Shown here piece by piece: positions 7,470 through 17,934 of a DNA stretch of 64,000 nt. Within the stretch, counting starts at the first letter, position 1, and each line of letters begins with the position of its first letter. The notes under the pieces are model-generated. The model worked only from the letters and a program-made list of their open reading frames with translations, was not told the DNA's origin and did no database searches. The position numbers and the translations under genes were made by a program. Origin of the DNA: Acinetobacter apis (lineage in GTDB: Bacteria; Pseudomonadota; Gammaproteobacteria; Pseudomonadales; Moraxellaceae); contig NZ_FZLN01000001.1 in the NCBI RefSeq assembly GCF_900197575.1, positions 124,001 to 188,000 of the forward strand, read 5' to 3'.

Positions 7470-10373
7470 TTATAGATTTGCGATTTGTTCCATGTTATGG
7501 CGTACTTTTTCAAGCTGCTGCGTGAATTCTGCCAATTTGGCTTTTTCACCTTCAACAACAGCAGGAGGTGCTTTTTTGACGAAGCCTTCATTGCTCAGTT
7601 TATTGGCAATTTGATCATATTGTTTCTGAATTTTGTCGAGGTCTTTTTGCAGACGCCCTAATTCAGCTTTAGGATCAATTAAACCTTTCATGGGTACAAA
7701 GACAGACGCATGGCCAACTACACTTGATGAAGACAATGGTGGTTCTTCTTGATCTGCTAAAAACTCAATACTTTCAACTTTTGCAAGTGCTTTAAAGAGT
7801 GGCTCAATACGCTCAATACGAGTTTGCTCTGTGGTTGAAATATTTTTTAATAACACAGGTAATAAACGTGCATTACCTAATCCCATTTCACCACGAATAT
7901 TTCGAACCGCACCAATTAAGCCTTGTAGCCAACTCATATCAGCTTCTGCTTGCTCATTAATTTTGCTTGCATCTGAAATTGGATATGCTGCAGTCATGAT
8001 GGTTTTACCTTCACGACCTAGCATTGGCGCAAGTGTTTGCCAAATTTCTTCTGTTAAATATGGCATTAAAGGATGAGCCAGTCGTAAAGCAGATTCTAAT
8101 ACGCTTAATAATACACGGCGAACTTCAGCTTTACGTGCACTTGATACATCAACATCATTTAACACAGGTTTAGTCAGTTCGACATACCAATCACAATATT
8201 CATTCCAAATGAATTCATAAATCGCTTGAGCGGCTAAGTCTAAACGATATGTAGCAAATGCTTGATGGACTTGAGCTTCAGCTTGTTGTAAACGACTAAT
8301 GATCCACTGTTCTGGCAGTTCCCATAATTCAGGTTGTGCCTGTTCGGCAATCTCTTGTCCTTCGACATTCATCAAAACAAAGCGCGTTGCATTCCAAATC
8401 TTGTTACAGAAATTGCGATAACCTTCAACACGCTTGAGATCAAATTTAATATCACGACCAGTGTTGGCCAGTGCACAGAAAGTAAAGCGAACAGCATCTG
8501 TACCGTATGAACTAATTCCTTCAGGAAATTCTTTACGGGTTGCTTTCTCAATTTTCTCAGCTTGTTTTGGATTCATTAAGCCAAAAGTACGTTTTTTTAC
8601 TAGGCCTTCAAGGTCAATGCCATCAATCAAATCTAAAGGATCAAGTACATTTCCTTTTGATTTAGACATTTTTTGTCCTTCACCATCCCGAACTAAACCG
8701 TGCACATATACAGTTTTAAATGGAATTTGTGGAGAGCCATCAGCTTGCTTCATAAAATGCATGGTCATCATGATCATGCGAGCAACCCAGAAGAAAATAA
8801 TATCAAAGCCTGTAACCAACAGATCAGTTGGGTGAAAGGTTTTTAAAATTTCATTTTGGGCATCTTTGGCTGCATCACCTGTCCAACCCAATGTTGAAAA
8901 TGTCCATAATCCTGATGAGAACCATGTATCAAGGACATCTTCATCTTGAGACAGTGACGTATCTGCACCTAAATTATGTTTTTGGCGGACTTCGTTTTCA
9001 TCACGGCCAACATATACATTGCCGTCAGCATCATACCAAGCTGGAATACGATGTCCCCACCACAGTTGGCGAGAAATACACCAATCTTGAATGTTATTCA
9101 TCCAAGACATATACATGTTGGTATATTGTTCAGGAACAAATTTGATGCGACCATCTTTAACCGCTTCAACAGCAGGTTCAGCAAGTGGTGCAATTTTTAC
9201 ATACCATTGATCGGTAAGTAGTGGTTCGACAATGACACCTGAACGATCACCTCGTGGTGCTTTTAGGTCGTATGGTTCAATTTTTTCAAGCCATCCTTCT
9301 TGTTCTGCTTGCACTACTAACTTTTTACGTGCTTCAAAACGCTCTAAACCAATATAATCGGCTGGTGCTGGAATGGTTTTTGAAATATTTTGACCCGCTT
9401 TTTCAATATATTCAAATTCAGCCAACACTTCAGCATATTTGTTAAAAATGTTAATTAACGGCAGTTGGCAACGTTTTCCAACTTCATAGTCGTTAAAGTC
9501 ATGTGCTGGTGTGATTTTAACACAGCCGGTTCCAAAATCTTTTTCGACATACTCATCAGCAATAATGGGAACTAAGCGGCCACTGATTGGTAATACAATA
9601 TGTTGACCAATCAAATGCTGATAGCGCTCATCTGTCGGATGAACAGCAACAGCACTATCACCGAATAATGTTTCTGGACGTGTGGTTGCTACGACTAAAT
9701 AGTTCAGTCCATTGGATGTCGTGAGTGATTCATTTTCAAAGAAATATTTAAAATGCCAAAGCGAACCTTTTTCTTCGTGGTTTTCGACCTCAAGATCAGA
9801 CAATGCTGTTTGAAACTTTGGATCCCAATTCACCAAGCGCTTACCACGATAAATTAAGCCTTGTTCATGCAATTGAACAAAGACTTCTTTTACTGCATGT
9901 GATAAACCATCGTCCATGGTGAAGCGTTCACGTGACCAATCGACAGATGAGCCAAGTCTTCGAATTTGTTTGGTGATATGACCACCTGATTGTTCTTTCC
10001 ATTCCCAAACTTTTTCAATAAACTTTTCGCGTCCAAGGTCATGACGGCTGATATTTTCAGCAGCCAATTGACGTTCTACCACCATTTGGGTTGCGATACC
10101 GGCATGGTCAGTGCCTGGTTGCCATAATGTATTTTTACCCATCATTCGTTGATAACGGGTAAAAGCATCAATGACTGTATTATTGAAACCATGCCCCATA
10201 TGTAAACTGCCCGTGACATTGGGTGGTGGAATCATGACACAAAAGGAATCTCCTTGACCTGATGGCTTAAAATAGCCATGATCTTCCCATGTTTTGTACC
10301 ATTTTTTCTCGATCTCTGTCGGATCATACGTTGTTGCAATGTTTTGAGCTGAAGTAGCGTGTGAGTCAGTCAT
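7470..10373 (-). CDS. valS: Valyl-tRNA synthetase
   Basis: This is a 967-residue class I aminoacyl-tRNA synthetase that charges tRNA-Val. The HIGH-type motif is HMGH (58-61) in [17 protein letters not shown]1 editing domain that hydrolyses mischarged Thr-tRNA-Val follows ([17 protein letters not shown] region, then [12 protein letters not shown]). Next come the KMSKS loop (568-572), the anticodon-binding domain, and a C-terminal coiled-coil arm (last about 65 residues, [17 protein letters not shown]). I chose the ATG at 10373 ([10 protein letters not shown]); the frame is open upstream to 10469, but those 32 residues are unlike any ValS N-terminus. The length is normal for the family. It appears monocistronic. 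Confidence 0.97.
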   Translation of the reverse strand: MTDSHATSAQNIATTYDPTEIEKKWYKTWEDHGYFKPSGQGDSFCVMIPPPNVTGSLHMGHGFNNTVIDAFTRYQRMMGKNTLWQPGTDHAGIATQMVVERQLAAENISRHDLGREKFIEKVWEWKEQSGGHITKQIRRLGSSVDWSRERFTMDDGLSHAVKEVFVQLHEQGLIYRGKRLVNWDPKFQTALSDLEVENHEEKGSLWHFKYFFENESLTTSNGLNYLVVATTRPETLFGDSAVAVHPTDERYQHLIGQHIVLPISGRLVPIIADEYVEKDFGTGCVKITPAHDFNDYEVGKRCQLPLINIFNKYAEVLAEFEYIEKAGQNISKTIPAPADYIGLERFEARKKLVVQAEQEGWLEKIEPYDLKAPRGDRSGVIVEPLLTDQWYVKIAPLAEPAVEAVKDGRIKFVPEQYTNMYMSWMNNIQDWCISRQLWWGHRIPAWYDADGNVYVGRDENEVRQKHNLGADTSLSQDEDVLDTWFSSGLWTFSTLGWTGDAAKDAQNEILKTFHPTDLLVTGFDIIFFWVARMIMMTMHFMKQADGSPQIPFKTVYVHGLVRDGEGQKMSKSKGNVLDPLDLIDGIDLEGLVKKRTFGLMNPKQAEKIEKATRKEFPEGISSYGTDAVRFTFCALANTGRDIKFDLKRVEGYRNFCNKIWNATRFVLMNVEGQEIAEQAQPELWELPEQWIISRLQQAEAQVHQAFATYRLDLAAQAIYEFIWNEYCDWYVELTKPVLNDVDVSSARKAEVRRVLLSVLESALRLAHPLMPYLTEEIWQTLAPMLGREGKTIMTAAYPISDASKINEQAEADMSWLQGLIGAVRNIRGEMGLGNARLLPVLLKNISTTEQTRIERIEPLFKALAKVESIEFLADQEEPPLSSSSVVGHASVFVPMKGLIDPKAELGRLQKDLDKIQKQYDQIANKLSNEGFVKKAPPAVVEGEKAKLAEFTQQLEKVRHNMEQIANL

Positions 10374-10519
10374 AATAAACAGGTCAAAATAAAATTTTAA
10401 ATTACTGCTATTGTAGCAAAAAAAAATAATCCTGAGCAGAACATGTCTGTTTGCGTTGTAAGTACGCATACAATTTATAATGCGATCAGGTCGAATTAAT
10501 TACTATAGGGTGTTAAATC

Positions 10520-11218
10520 ATGTCACATGCGGTTTATTTAGCCATAGATACAGCAACTTATGACAAGTTTAAGTATGTAGAAGCACAATTAAATGAAAGT
10601 TCTAAAGATAAATTAGCGCATGAGCTTGGTGAAGTTTTAGCCGATGCCTCTGTACAGGTCATTGAGCAAGTATTTATTCAGCTTTTAGAACGTCAAAAAG
10701 CACGCTCTTTACAAGCAGATCGTCAACAAATGGCGAAAGATTCTGAAAAAGTGATTGATCATGTATTAGCAGCATGTAAAAAATACTTACCTTGGTCGAT
10801 TGCTTTGATTAGCAATGAACGTTTAGTACCTTTAGTTGAATATTTTTCTCAATTAATTGTACATCAAGAGAAACAGGTTTTTATTCGTTATGCTGTAGAT
10901 GATGTACTTGTAGATGAAGCTTTTACAAAAATTGATGAAGTAAGAGACGGGCAGGCGGCATCGATACCTGATGCATTTATCTGTTTAAATAAAATTATTG
11001 ATGCTGGTGTAGATCAGTTGGTTCGAACGCCAAAGACACTATTGAAATTTAATTTTATAGTCAATAAAACATTAAACGGTGCGATTCAAGTCAGTACCAA
11101 TATGGCCTATAAGCGTCTTGCAGCATTAGGGAAAGAAGTTCATATCGAGTCAGCACCACATTACATCGACCACTTTTTAAGTTTTCTTCAAACAGACAAT
11201 AAAAAGAGCTCATCATAG
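10520..11218 (+). CDS. Conserved protein of unknown function
   Basis: This is a 232-residue soluble protein, predicted mostly helical, with no signal peptide or membrane segment. I do not recognise a named domain. It is lysine- and glutamate-rich, with an N-terminal helical half (1-95), a possible short hydrophobic patch around YLPWSIALISNERL (about 89-102), and a C-terminal half ending in a Lys/Ser-rich tail. It lies between valS (divergent) and the adeIJK operon (convergent), in its own transcription unit. The ATG at 10520 is preceded by a modest TATAGGG. The stop codon falls inside a terminator hairpin. Codon usage looks like that of its neighbours, so it is probably an old Acinetobacter gene. 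Confidence 0.75.
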   Translation: MSHAVYLAIDTATYDKFKYVEAQLNESSKDKLAHELGEVLADASVQVIEQVFIQLLERQKARSLQADRQQMAKDSEKVIDHVLAACKKYLPWSIALISNERLVPLVEYFSQLIVHQEKQVFIRYAVDDVLVDEAFTKIDEVRDGQAASIPDAFICLNKIIDAGVDQLVRTPKTLLKFNFIVNKTLNGAIQVSTNMAYKRLAALGKEVHIESAPHYIDHFLSFLQTDNKKSSS

Positions 11219-11228
11219 AGCTCTTTTT
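11201..11228. terminator. Bidirectional terminator between the 10520 gene and adeK
   Basis: An 11-bp stem (11201-11211 with 11218-11228) has an A-run at the left and a T-run at the right. The stop codon of the plus-strand gene lies in the loop. It also lies 13 bases past the adeK stop on the minus strand. Confidence 0.85.
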
Positions 11229-11241
11229 AAAGACCAAACAC

Positions 11242-12702
11242 TTACTTTTGGTAGTGTTTTTCTAAACTTGATTGCTGGTGGTAAGTTTGATCTGCAGTAT
11301 ATGCTTTGACACCACCGCCTAGCGTTTTATACAGTTCAATTTGATTGTTAAGTGCAATCAGTTGTAATGCAAGCAACGATTGTTCTGCTGCATATGCATC
11401 TTTTTGTGAGTTCAAGACAGTTAAGTAACCATCAATACCTGCACGGTATCTTGCACTTGATAAATCATATGTACGATTTGTTGCTTTCACCAAAGCACGT
11501 TGTGCTTGTAAACGTTCATCTAAGTTTTCACGCGTTGCAAGTGCATCGCTAACTTCTTTAAATGCCGTTTGAATGGTTTTTTCATATGTTGATAATGCAA
11601 TTTCTTGCTCAACTTTAGAAATTTTTATATTTGCTTTACGTGTGCCCCAATCAAAAATCGGTAGATTGAGTGATGGTGCAAACGACCACACAAATGATCC
11701 AGATCTAAATAAGCTAGATAGGTCAGTTGAACCATAGCCTGCGGTACTGGTTAAGCTAATGGTAGGGAAGAGCTGTGCTTTTGCCGCACCGATGTTGGCA
11801 CCTGCTGCGCTCAATGCATAAGCAGATTGCTGAATATCTGGACGGTTATAAAGTAAGTCACTGCTTAGACCTGTCGCAAATACAGTTTCGTTGCTGATTT
11901 TTGTGACTGTCTCTTTTGGCAGTAAACTTTCAGACACAGGTTGGCCAACCAATAGATTCAGTGCATTACGCGCTTGCGCTACTTGTGTTTTGTAGTTACC
12001 TACATCTGCACGAGCTGTTTCAACTGAGATTTGTGCTTGACGTAAAGGTACTTCACTGTCAATCCCGACATCAAAACGTTTTTTATTCAGCTTATATGCA
12101 TCGAGTTGTGTTCTTAGCGTATCTTCAGCCAATTTTAAACTTGCATTGGCATAAGAGTAGCTAAGCCATGCTTCTGATACTTGGCTAATTAAACTAATTT
12201 GTGTGGCATCACGTGTACTTTGCAAACCTAAGTAATTGTCTAAAGCAGCATCTTTTAAGCTTTTTAAACGACCCCAAAAGTCTAATTCATATGAGGTAAT
12301 CCCAACAGTCGCTGAATAGATACTGATAGGTTTGTACTCACCAAATTGAAATTGATTATTTTGTCGCGTAAAAGATCCTGTACCATCAAGTGTAGGTAAA
12401 CGATTGTTTTGCGTAATCCGGTACTGCGCTTGTGCTTTTTGGATATTCAAAATAGCAGTGCGTAAATCACGGTTATTATTTAATGCCAAGTCGATAACTT
12501 GCGTTAAACGTTGATCTGCAAAAAAGTCTTTATAGCCCTGTTCTGCAATAGATTTTCCTGCATTATGTTGCGAGGCATAGTCGGATGGGATGTCTGATTT
12601 CGCCACAGGCTCTGGCCCACGCATGCTTTGGCAAGCAGCCAAAGCAAGCGCAAGTGTGGAGACTGCAAGACTACGACCTGTAATAGACCATATATGTTGC
12701 AT
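11242..12702 (-). CDS. adeK: Outer membrane channel of the AdeIJK efflux pump
   Basis: This is a 486-residue TolC/OprM-type outer membrane factor, the exit duct of the AdeIJK tripartite RND pump. It has a lipoprotein signal peptide ending LALAACQSM, so the mature Cys is likely acylated. Two duplicated OEP repeats follow, including AYELDFWGRLKSLKDAALD in the first and the GANIGAAKAQLFPTISLT block in the second. Sequence and gene order match AdeK of Acinetobacter. The ATG overlaps the adeJ stop in a TGATG arrangement; a GTG one codon earlier lies 8 bases after an AGGAG and could be the true start. It is the third gene of the operon and is followed by a bidirectional terminator. Confidence 0.92.
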   Translation of the reverse strand: MQHIWSITGRSLAVSTLALALAACQSMRGPEPVAKSDIPSDYASQHNAGKSIAEQGYKDFFADQRLTQVIDLALNNNRDLRTAILNIQKAQAQYRITQNNRLPTLDGTGSFTRQNNQFQFGEYKPISIYSATVGITSYELDFWGRLKSLKDAALDNYLGLQSTRDATQISLISQVSEAWLSYSYANASLKLAEDTLRTQLDAYKLNKKRFDVGIDSEVPLRQAQISVETARADVGNYKTQVAQARNALNLLVGQPVSESLLPKETVTKISNETVFATGLSSDLLYNRPDIQQSAYALSAAGANIGAAKAQLFPTISLTSTAGYGSTDLSSLFRSGSFVWSFAPSLNLPIFDWGTRKANIKISKVEQEIALSTYEKTIQTAFKEVSDALATRENLDERLQAQRALVKATNRTYDLSSARYRAGIDGYLTVLNSQKDAYAAEQSLLALQLIALNNQIELYKTLGGGVKAYTADQTYHQQSSLEKHYQK

Positions 12703-15700
12703 CACGATTTCTGCTCCTGTGTGTTTTCATTTTTTGGTTTATATTTGAATATACTGCGAATCCAGACAAAGAATACAGGAATAAAGAAGATACCAAGTAT
12801 ACATGAACTGATTACGCCGCCTAATACACCATAACCGACTGAGTGTTGGCTACCAGCACCAGCACCACTTGAAATAGTCAGCGGTACAACACCAAAACCA
12901 AAAGCAAGTGATGTCATAATAATTGGACGTAAACGCATTCTTGAAGCATGAAGTGTTGCTTCAAATAATTCTTCACCTTTTTCTTGCAGTTCTTTAGCAA
13001 ATTCTACAATCAAAATGGCGTTTTTGGACGCTAAACCAATGACCGAAATAATCGCAACTTGGAAATAAATGTTGTTTGCTAAGTTTGGATTACCCAAGAT
13101 CGTAAATCCAAAGTATGTTAATGCAACAGCACCAATAATCCCGATTGGAATAACAAGTAATACCGAAAACGGTACAGACCAGCTTTCATAAAGTGCTGCA
13201 AGACATAAGAAGACAATCAGCAATGATAAAGCGTATAAGTAAACACCTTGAGAGCCAGATTCTTTTTCTTCTAAAGAAATCCCTGTCCACTCATGAGAGA
13301 AGCCAGTTAAGCCCATTGATGGTAACTTCTGCATGATCTCTTCCATGGCCATCATTGCATCACCCGAACTTACATTTTGACCAGGTAAGCCTTGAATCTC
13401 CATCGATGATACGCCGTTATAACGCGTTAAGCTTGGCGAACCATATGACCAGTGACCTGAAGCAAATGCAGAGAACGGTACCATGTTGCCTGCTGTATTA
13501 CGTACATACCATTGGTTTAAGTCTTCAGGCACCATACGAGAACCAGAATCACCTTGTACATATACTTTCTTCACACGACCACGGTCAAGGAAGTTATTAA
13601 TATAACTACCACCCCAAGCAATGCTCATGGTGTTGTTAATATCAGCTAGACTTACACCAATACTGCCTGCTTTCGCATTATCAATAGAGATGGTGTATTG
13701 CGGTGTATCTTCCATACCATTTGGACGGACACCTGTTAAACGTTTATCTTGAGCTGCTAAACCTAAAATAGTATTACGAGCTGCAAGCAGTTTTTCATGC
13801 CCTTGACCATTCACATCGGTTAGGATGAAAGAGAAGCCTTGGCTTGTACCAAGTTCAGGCATAGACGGTAACTGTAATGGATAAATTAAAGTTGAATCTT
13901 CAATTTGCCCATTTAACGCCATAGCACGTGAAATGACGGCACCAATTTGTGTTTCAGGTGTTTTACGTTTTGCCCAATCTTTTAAATTGATGAACAAAAT
14001 ACCTTGGTTTTGCCCTTGTCCTGTAAACGAGAAGCCAGAGACACTGTATACGCCTTCTACACTGTCTTTTTCTTTCATAAAGTGGTCAGTGATTTTGGCA
14101 AGGGTATCATCTGTACGTTCTAAGCTGGCACTTGGTGGTAATTGCACCAAGGTAATAATCGTACCCTGATCTTCATCTGGTAAAAAGGCTGTTGGTAAGC
14201 TTTTAATAAACAAGCCCAACACCACAATAATAACGATATACAAAATACCAGATAAAACACGGTGATGTGTTAAATGGTTAACACCACGACCATAGCGTTC
14301 AGTCAGCTTTTCAAAGGCATTATTAAACCATCTAAAGAAACGAGCAACTGGAGATTTACTTTCAGGTTGATCTTTTTCATGCTGCTTTAAGATGGTCGCA
14401 CATAGGGCAGGGGTAAAGGTTAAAGCGACAACTAACGATAAAATCATAGCGGTTGCTAGAGTAATCGAGAATTGCTTATAAATCACACCTGTTGTACCAC
14501 TAAAGAAAGACATTGGTACAAACACAGCGGTCAAAACGGTGGTAATACCAGCCAACGCACCTGTAATTTGCGCCATTGAGTTTTCAGTCGCAGTCACAGG
14601 GTCGAGATGCTCTTCAGCCATGACCCGTTCAACGTTCTCAACCACTACAATCGCATCATCGACCAAAAGACCAATCGCAAGTACCATGGCAAACATGGTC
14701 AGTGTGTTAATTGAGAAGCCAAATAAAGAAATAACAGCAAATGTTCCAAGTACAACCACAGGAACAGCAAGGGTTGGAATCACTGTTGCACGCCAGTTCT
14801 GTAAGAACAAGAACATGACAATAAATACTAAAATAATGGCTTCAATCAGTGTGGTTGCAACGTTTTTGATAGAAAGCTTAACGAAAGGCGTTGTATCAAA
14901 TGCAATTGCATCTTTTAAACCAGAAGGGTAGTTTTCTCTTAATTTTTCAAGCGTGCTTTCAACAGCTTTTGCTGTATCAAGCGCATTCGCACCTGTTGAT
15001 AAACGAATAGCAATACCACCCGCTGGGCTGCCATTATATTTTGAATCAAATGAATAATCAGATGATCCCATTTCAACACGCGCAACATCACGTAAATGAA
15101 CAATAGCACCACCATTGTTTTTAAGAATAATATTCTCAAATTCTTCAGGTGTTTGTAATAAGCTTTGCGCATTAATAGTGGCATTAATGACTTGTCCTGG
15201 TTTAGCAGGTGCACCACCAACTTGACCACCAGCAACTTGCGTATTTTGTGCTTGAATTGCTGTTGAAACATCAATTGGCGTTAAGTTATAGCTTGTCAAT
15301 TTTGCTGGATCAAGCCAAACACGCATTGCATATGAACCACCAAATACTTGTACTTCACCGACGCCACGAACACGGCTTAACGGGTCAAAAATTTGGCTGT
15401 TTACATAGTCACGTACAAAGTTACCACTTAACGATTTATCTGGTGAAAAAAATGCAACAACTTGTAAGAAGCTTGCACCAGATTTTTTAATGGTCACACC
15501 TTGACGTTGCACAGATTCAGGCAATGATGCTAATGCAGTTTGCATCTTATTTTGCACTTGAACTTGTGCAATGTTCGCATCAACACCTTGGTTAAAGTTC
15601 ACATCAATGCTAACAGAACCTGTGGCAGAGCTGGTTGAGTTAATATAACGCAAGCCATCTAAGCCATTCATTTGTTGTTCAATGACCTGGGTCACTGTGT

Positions 15701-15875
15701 TTTCAATAGTTTCAGCAGATGCACCTGGATACACTGCAGAAATAGAAATTTTAGGTGGTGCAATTGCTGGATATTGAGAAATTGGCATTCTCAACAGAGA
15801 TATGATCCCTGCCAGCATAATTACAAGCGCAATGACCCATGCAAAAATGGGGCGGTGTATAAAAAAACGAGCCAT
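12702..15875 (-). CDS. adeJ: RND multidrug efflux transporter AdeJ
   Basis: This is a 1057-residue proton-driven RND transporter of the inner membrane (AcrB/MexB family). It captures drugs, dyes and detergents from the periplasm and outer leaflet and expels them through AdeK. It starts MARFFIHRPIFAWVIALVIM. The proton-relay aspartates D406-D407 lie in TM4 (LAIGLLVDDAIVVVENVERV). Two large periplasmic loops (about 30-335 and 560-870) and twelve membrane segments are in the expected places. The length matches Acinetobacter AdeJ (about 1058). It lies between adeI (13 bases upstream) and adeK (overlapping stop/start). AdeIJK is the constitutive, genus-wide RND pump of Acinetobacter; its repressor AdeN is not in this window. 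Confidence 0.96.
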   Translation of the reverse strand: MARFFIHRPIFAWVIALVIMLAGIISLLRMPISQYPAIAPPKISISAVYPGASAETIENTVTQVIEQQMNGLDGLRYINSTSSATGSVSIDVNFNQGVDANIAQVQVQNKMQTALASLPESVQRQGVTIKKSGASFLQVVAFFSPDKSLSGNFVRDYVNSQIFDPLSRVRGVGEVQVFGGSYAMRVWLDPAKLTSYNLTPIDVSTAIQAQNTQVAGGQVGGAPAKPGQVINATINAQSLLQTPEEFENIILKNNGGAIVHLRDVARVEMGSSDYSFDSKYNGSPAGGIAIRLSTGANALDTAKAVESTLEKLRENYPSGLKDAIAFDTTPFVKLSIKNVATTLIEAIILVFIVMFLFLQNWRATVIPTLAVPVVVLGTFAVISLFGFSINTLTMFAMVLAIGLLVDDAIVVVENVERVMAEEHLDPVTATENSMAQITGALAGITTVLTAVFVPMSFFSGTTGVIYKQFSITLATAMILSLVVALTFTPALCATILKQHEKDQPESKSPVARFFRWFNNAFEKLTERYGRGVNHLTHHRVLSGILYIVIIVVLGLFIKSLPTAFLPDEDQGTIITLVQLPPSASLERTDDTLAKITDHFMKEKDSVEGVYSVSGFSFTGQGQNQGILFINLKDWAKRKTPETQIGAVISRAMALNGQIEDSTLIYPLQLPSMPELGTSQGFSFILTDVNGQGHEKLLAARNTILGLAAQDKRLTGVRPNGMEDTPQYTISIDNAKAGSIGVSLADINNTMSIAWGGSYINNFLDRGRVKKVYVQGDSGSRMVPEDLNQWYVRNTAGNMVPFSAFASGHWSYGSPSLTRYNGVSSMEIQGLPGQNVSSGDAMMAMEEIMQKLPSMGLTGFSHEWTGISLEEKESGSQGVYLYALSLLIVFLCLAALYESWSVPFSVLLVIPIGIIGAVALTYFGFTILGNPNLANNIYFQVAIISVIGLASKNAILIVEFAKELQEKGEELFEATLHASRMRLRPIIMTSLAFGFGVVPLTISSGAGAGSQHSVGYGVLGGVISSCILGIFFIPVFFVWIRSIFKYKPKNENTQEQKS

Positions 15876-15888
15876 AATATCCTACCCT

Positions 15889-17145
15889 TTAAGCTGCTGA
15901 TTTTGAGTTGTTATCAGCTGATTGGGCTGTGCTAGATGCTTCTTTATTTTGTTGAGGTTGTTGTGGTGCAGCACCATTTTCTGGCGCAGGTTGGTACGGT
16001 TTTGTTTTAACTTCCATACCTTCTTTCACTTTGGCAATACCTTCAACAATAATTCGATCACCTGCTGTTAAGCCTTTGTTCACAATCCAATCTTTGCCTT
16101 TTGCAGCAACAGTTTCAATCGGACGTGTTTCAATCACGCCTTTTTGATTGACAACCAATACAACAGCTTGTCCAGATGGCGTACGATTCACAGCACGTTG
16201 TGGAACTAGGTAAGCATTTGGAATGACACTTTGTGCAATTTCAGCTTGTGTATACATGCCTGGTAGCAATAGGTTCTTTGGATTTGGGAAAATCGCACGA
16301 ATCGTTACAGTACCTGTATCTTCGCTCACATTGGCATCAGAGAATGCAAGTGTACCTTCGATTGGGTAGTAGCTACCATCTTCAAGTTTAAGCTTGATTT
16401 TAGCATTGTTGCTACGATCGACTTTACCTTGACTTAAACTTTGACGTAAACGAATTAACTCAGTGCTTGACTGGTTGATGTCTACATAAATTGGGTCAAG
16501 CTGACGAATAGAAACCAAAGCATTGGTTTGATTGGCTGTCACTAATGCACCCGCTGTCACTGTAGACGGACCAGATTGGCCTGAAATTGGTGAGCGGATG
16601 GTTGAGTAGCCAAGATCAATTTCTGCATTTCGGATCTGCGCTTGCGCAGCTTCTACTTGTGCTTGTCCAACTTTAACTTGTCCAACAAGATCATCATAAT
16701 CTTGTTTTGAAACAGCATTAATTGAAACCAATTGACGGTAACGGTTTAATTTGGTTTGTAATGCTGCCAAATTGGCCTTTTGTTGTAGCATAGCAGCTTT
16801 GGCATTATCTACAGTGGCACGGTTGGTTCGAGAGTCAAGCTCATAAAGCGCTTGTCCTTCACGAACATAACTGCCTTCTGTGAATAAACGACGTAGAATA
16901 AGGCCACTTGTTTGTGGCCTTACTTCAGAAATTTGATAGGCAGTTGTTCGCCCAGGCAGGGTAATTGTTTGTTCAACAGCTTGCGGTTGTGCTGTGATCA
17001 CGCCAACTTCAGGGGCAGGGGCTTTTTGACCTTGACCACCATTCGCATTCTTTGAATCATCTTTACCACATCCGGTCAGTGCTAGGCTAATCGCCAAAGC
17101 ACAAGCACTCAGTGTTGTCGGTGCCCAAATTTTAGCTGACCTCAT
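15889..17145 (-). CDS. adeI: Periplasmic adaptor (membrane fusion) protein AdeI
   Basis: This is a 418-residue periplasmic adaptor joining AdeJ to AdeK. It has a lipoprotein signal peptide with lipobox ALTGC near residue 26. The lipoyl domain is split around a helical hairpin (about 95-170, rich in Ala, Gln and Leu), followed by a beta-barrel and a membrane-proximal domain. The typical block PQTSGLILRRLFTEGSYVREGQALYELD is seen in pieces at about 76-104. The tail is low-complexity (Pro/Gln/Asn/Ser). It is first of the three pump genes. The PAP2 gene ends only 34 bases upstream with no visible terminator, so transcription may begin before that gene. Confidence 0.94.
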   Translation of the reverse strand: MRSAKIWAPTTLSACALAISLALTGCGKDDSKNANGGQGQKAPAPEVGVITAQPQAVEQTITLPGRTTAYQISEVRPQTSGLILRRLFTEGSYVREGQALYELDSRTNRATVDNAKAAMLQQKANLAALQTKLNRYRQLVSINAVSKQDYDDLVGQVKVGQAQVEAAQAQIRNAEIDLGYSTIRSPISGQSGPSTVTAGALVTANQTNALVSIRQLDPIYVDINQSSTELIRLRQSLSQGKVDRSNNAKIKLKLEDGSYYPIEGTLAFSDANVSEDTGTVTIRAIFPNPKNLLLPGMYTQAEIAQSVIPNAYLVPQRAVNRTPSGQAVVLVVNQKGVIETRPIETVAAKGKDWIVNKGLTAGDRIIVEGIAKVKEGMEVKTKPYQPAPENGAAPQQPQQNKEASSTAQSADNNSKSAA

Positions 17146-17179
17146 TACTTCACCTCTATTTTGATTTTTAATTTAAATT

Positions 17180-17797
17180 TCATTTTCTAAATACTTTATC
17201 CCTATTGTGAAACAAATAGAGCAACGAAACCCAGATATAACCTATTCCCCAACCAGCGAGTACATCTGACGGATAATGTACGCCCAAGTAAACACGGGAG
17301 GCTCCCATAAAGATCGTCCAAGCAAAAACGACAACTAAAGCAGTTGTCGCCAGATTGGATGGAATATGTTTTTCGTAAACAATAAATAAGGCAACAAAGC
17401 ACGAAATTGCTGCTGCATAAATGCTGTGGGCACTTGGAAAAGAGGATCCATAACTTTTAACAAGATGCATGACCATATCTGGTCGAGTTCGGTCAATAAT
17501 AAACTTAAACACCCAACCTAAGCTTCCTGCACCGATAAAAGAGATGCATAAATAGAGGGCGGCATTGGTTTTTTTCTTGAATAAAAGCCAGCAAATCAGC
17601 AACGCACAGCACACTAACATGGCGGGCATACCGCCAAGTTTAGACAAGGTTATTGCAATCGGATTCAACCAATCTACACGGTGATGCTCAGCAATCATCA
17701 TTAAATTTTGGTCAAGCGAATGCAATGACTCAACATGAAAGATGAATACCCCGATCAATAGAAGGGTTAAACCTAGTGCTAATAAGTAATACGGCAT
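17180..17797 (-). CDS. PAP2 superfamily membrane phosphatase (PgpB-like)
   Basis: This is a 205-residue inner-membrane protein with about five to six hydrophobic segments. It carries all three PAP2 signatures: C1 K98-x6-RP (KFIIDRTRP), C2 PSAH (121-124), and C3 SR-x5-H-x3-D (S167, R168, H174, D178). Members remove phosphate from phosphatidic acid, phosphatidylglycerophosphate or undecaprenyl diphosphate, with the active site on the periplasmic face; the substrate cannot be assigned here. It is encoded just upstream of adeI on the same strand with a 34-base gap, suggesting co-transcription with the efflux pump. A terminator hairpin of the previous minus-strand gene lies about 40 bases before its ATG, so its promoter must sit in that short stretch or overlap the hairpin. 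Confidence 0.9.
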   Translation of the reverse strand: MPYYLLALGLTLLLIGVFIFHVESLHSLDQNLMMIAEHHRVDWLNPIAITLSKLGGMPAMLVCCALLICWLLFKKKTNAALYLCISFIGAGSLGWVFKFIIDRTRPDMVMHLVKSYGSSFPSAHSIYAAAISCFVALFIVYEKHIPSNLATTALVVVFAWTIFMGASRVYLGVHYPSDVLAGWGIGYIWVSLLYLFHNRDKVFRK

Positions 17798-17836
17798 GTA
17801 TTACACCTATATTCTTCGTGCTAATTGTAATTAAGT

Positions 17837-17868
17837 AAAATAAGTGTACTCAGCAGTACACTTATTTT
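17837..17868 (-). terminator. Terminator after the SpecificRecomb-family gene
   Basis: A 14-bp stem (17837-17850 with 17855-17868) has loop CAGC, with A/T-runs at both ends. It is placed 67 bases beyond the stop of the minus-strand gene. Confidence 0.75.
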
Positions 17869-17934
17869 CAAGTGACATTTTTTAATTCTAATTAATAGAT
17901 TGTATACTGCTCACAAAACTATAACTGATAAAAA

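Noticed and set aside
8434..8835. Open frame of 133 codons on the plus strand inside valS
   Set aside because: It is antisense to the well-conserved ValS catalytic region; its residues mirror synonymous structure of valS and it has no ribosome site.
10374..10469. N-terminal extension of ValS
   Set aside because: The frame is open but the residues do not resemble any ValS N-terminus, and the ATG at 10373 gives the normal protein.
14539..14931. Open frame of 130 codons antisense to adeJ
   Set aside because: It lies wholly inside adeJ opposite a highly conserved transmembrane section; composition is typical of antisense shadows.
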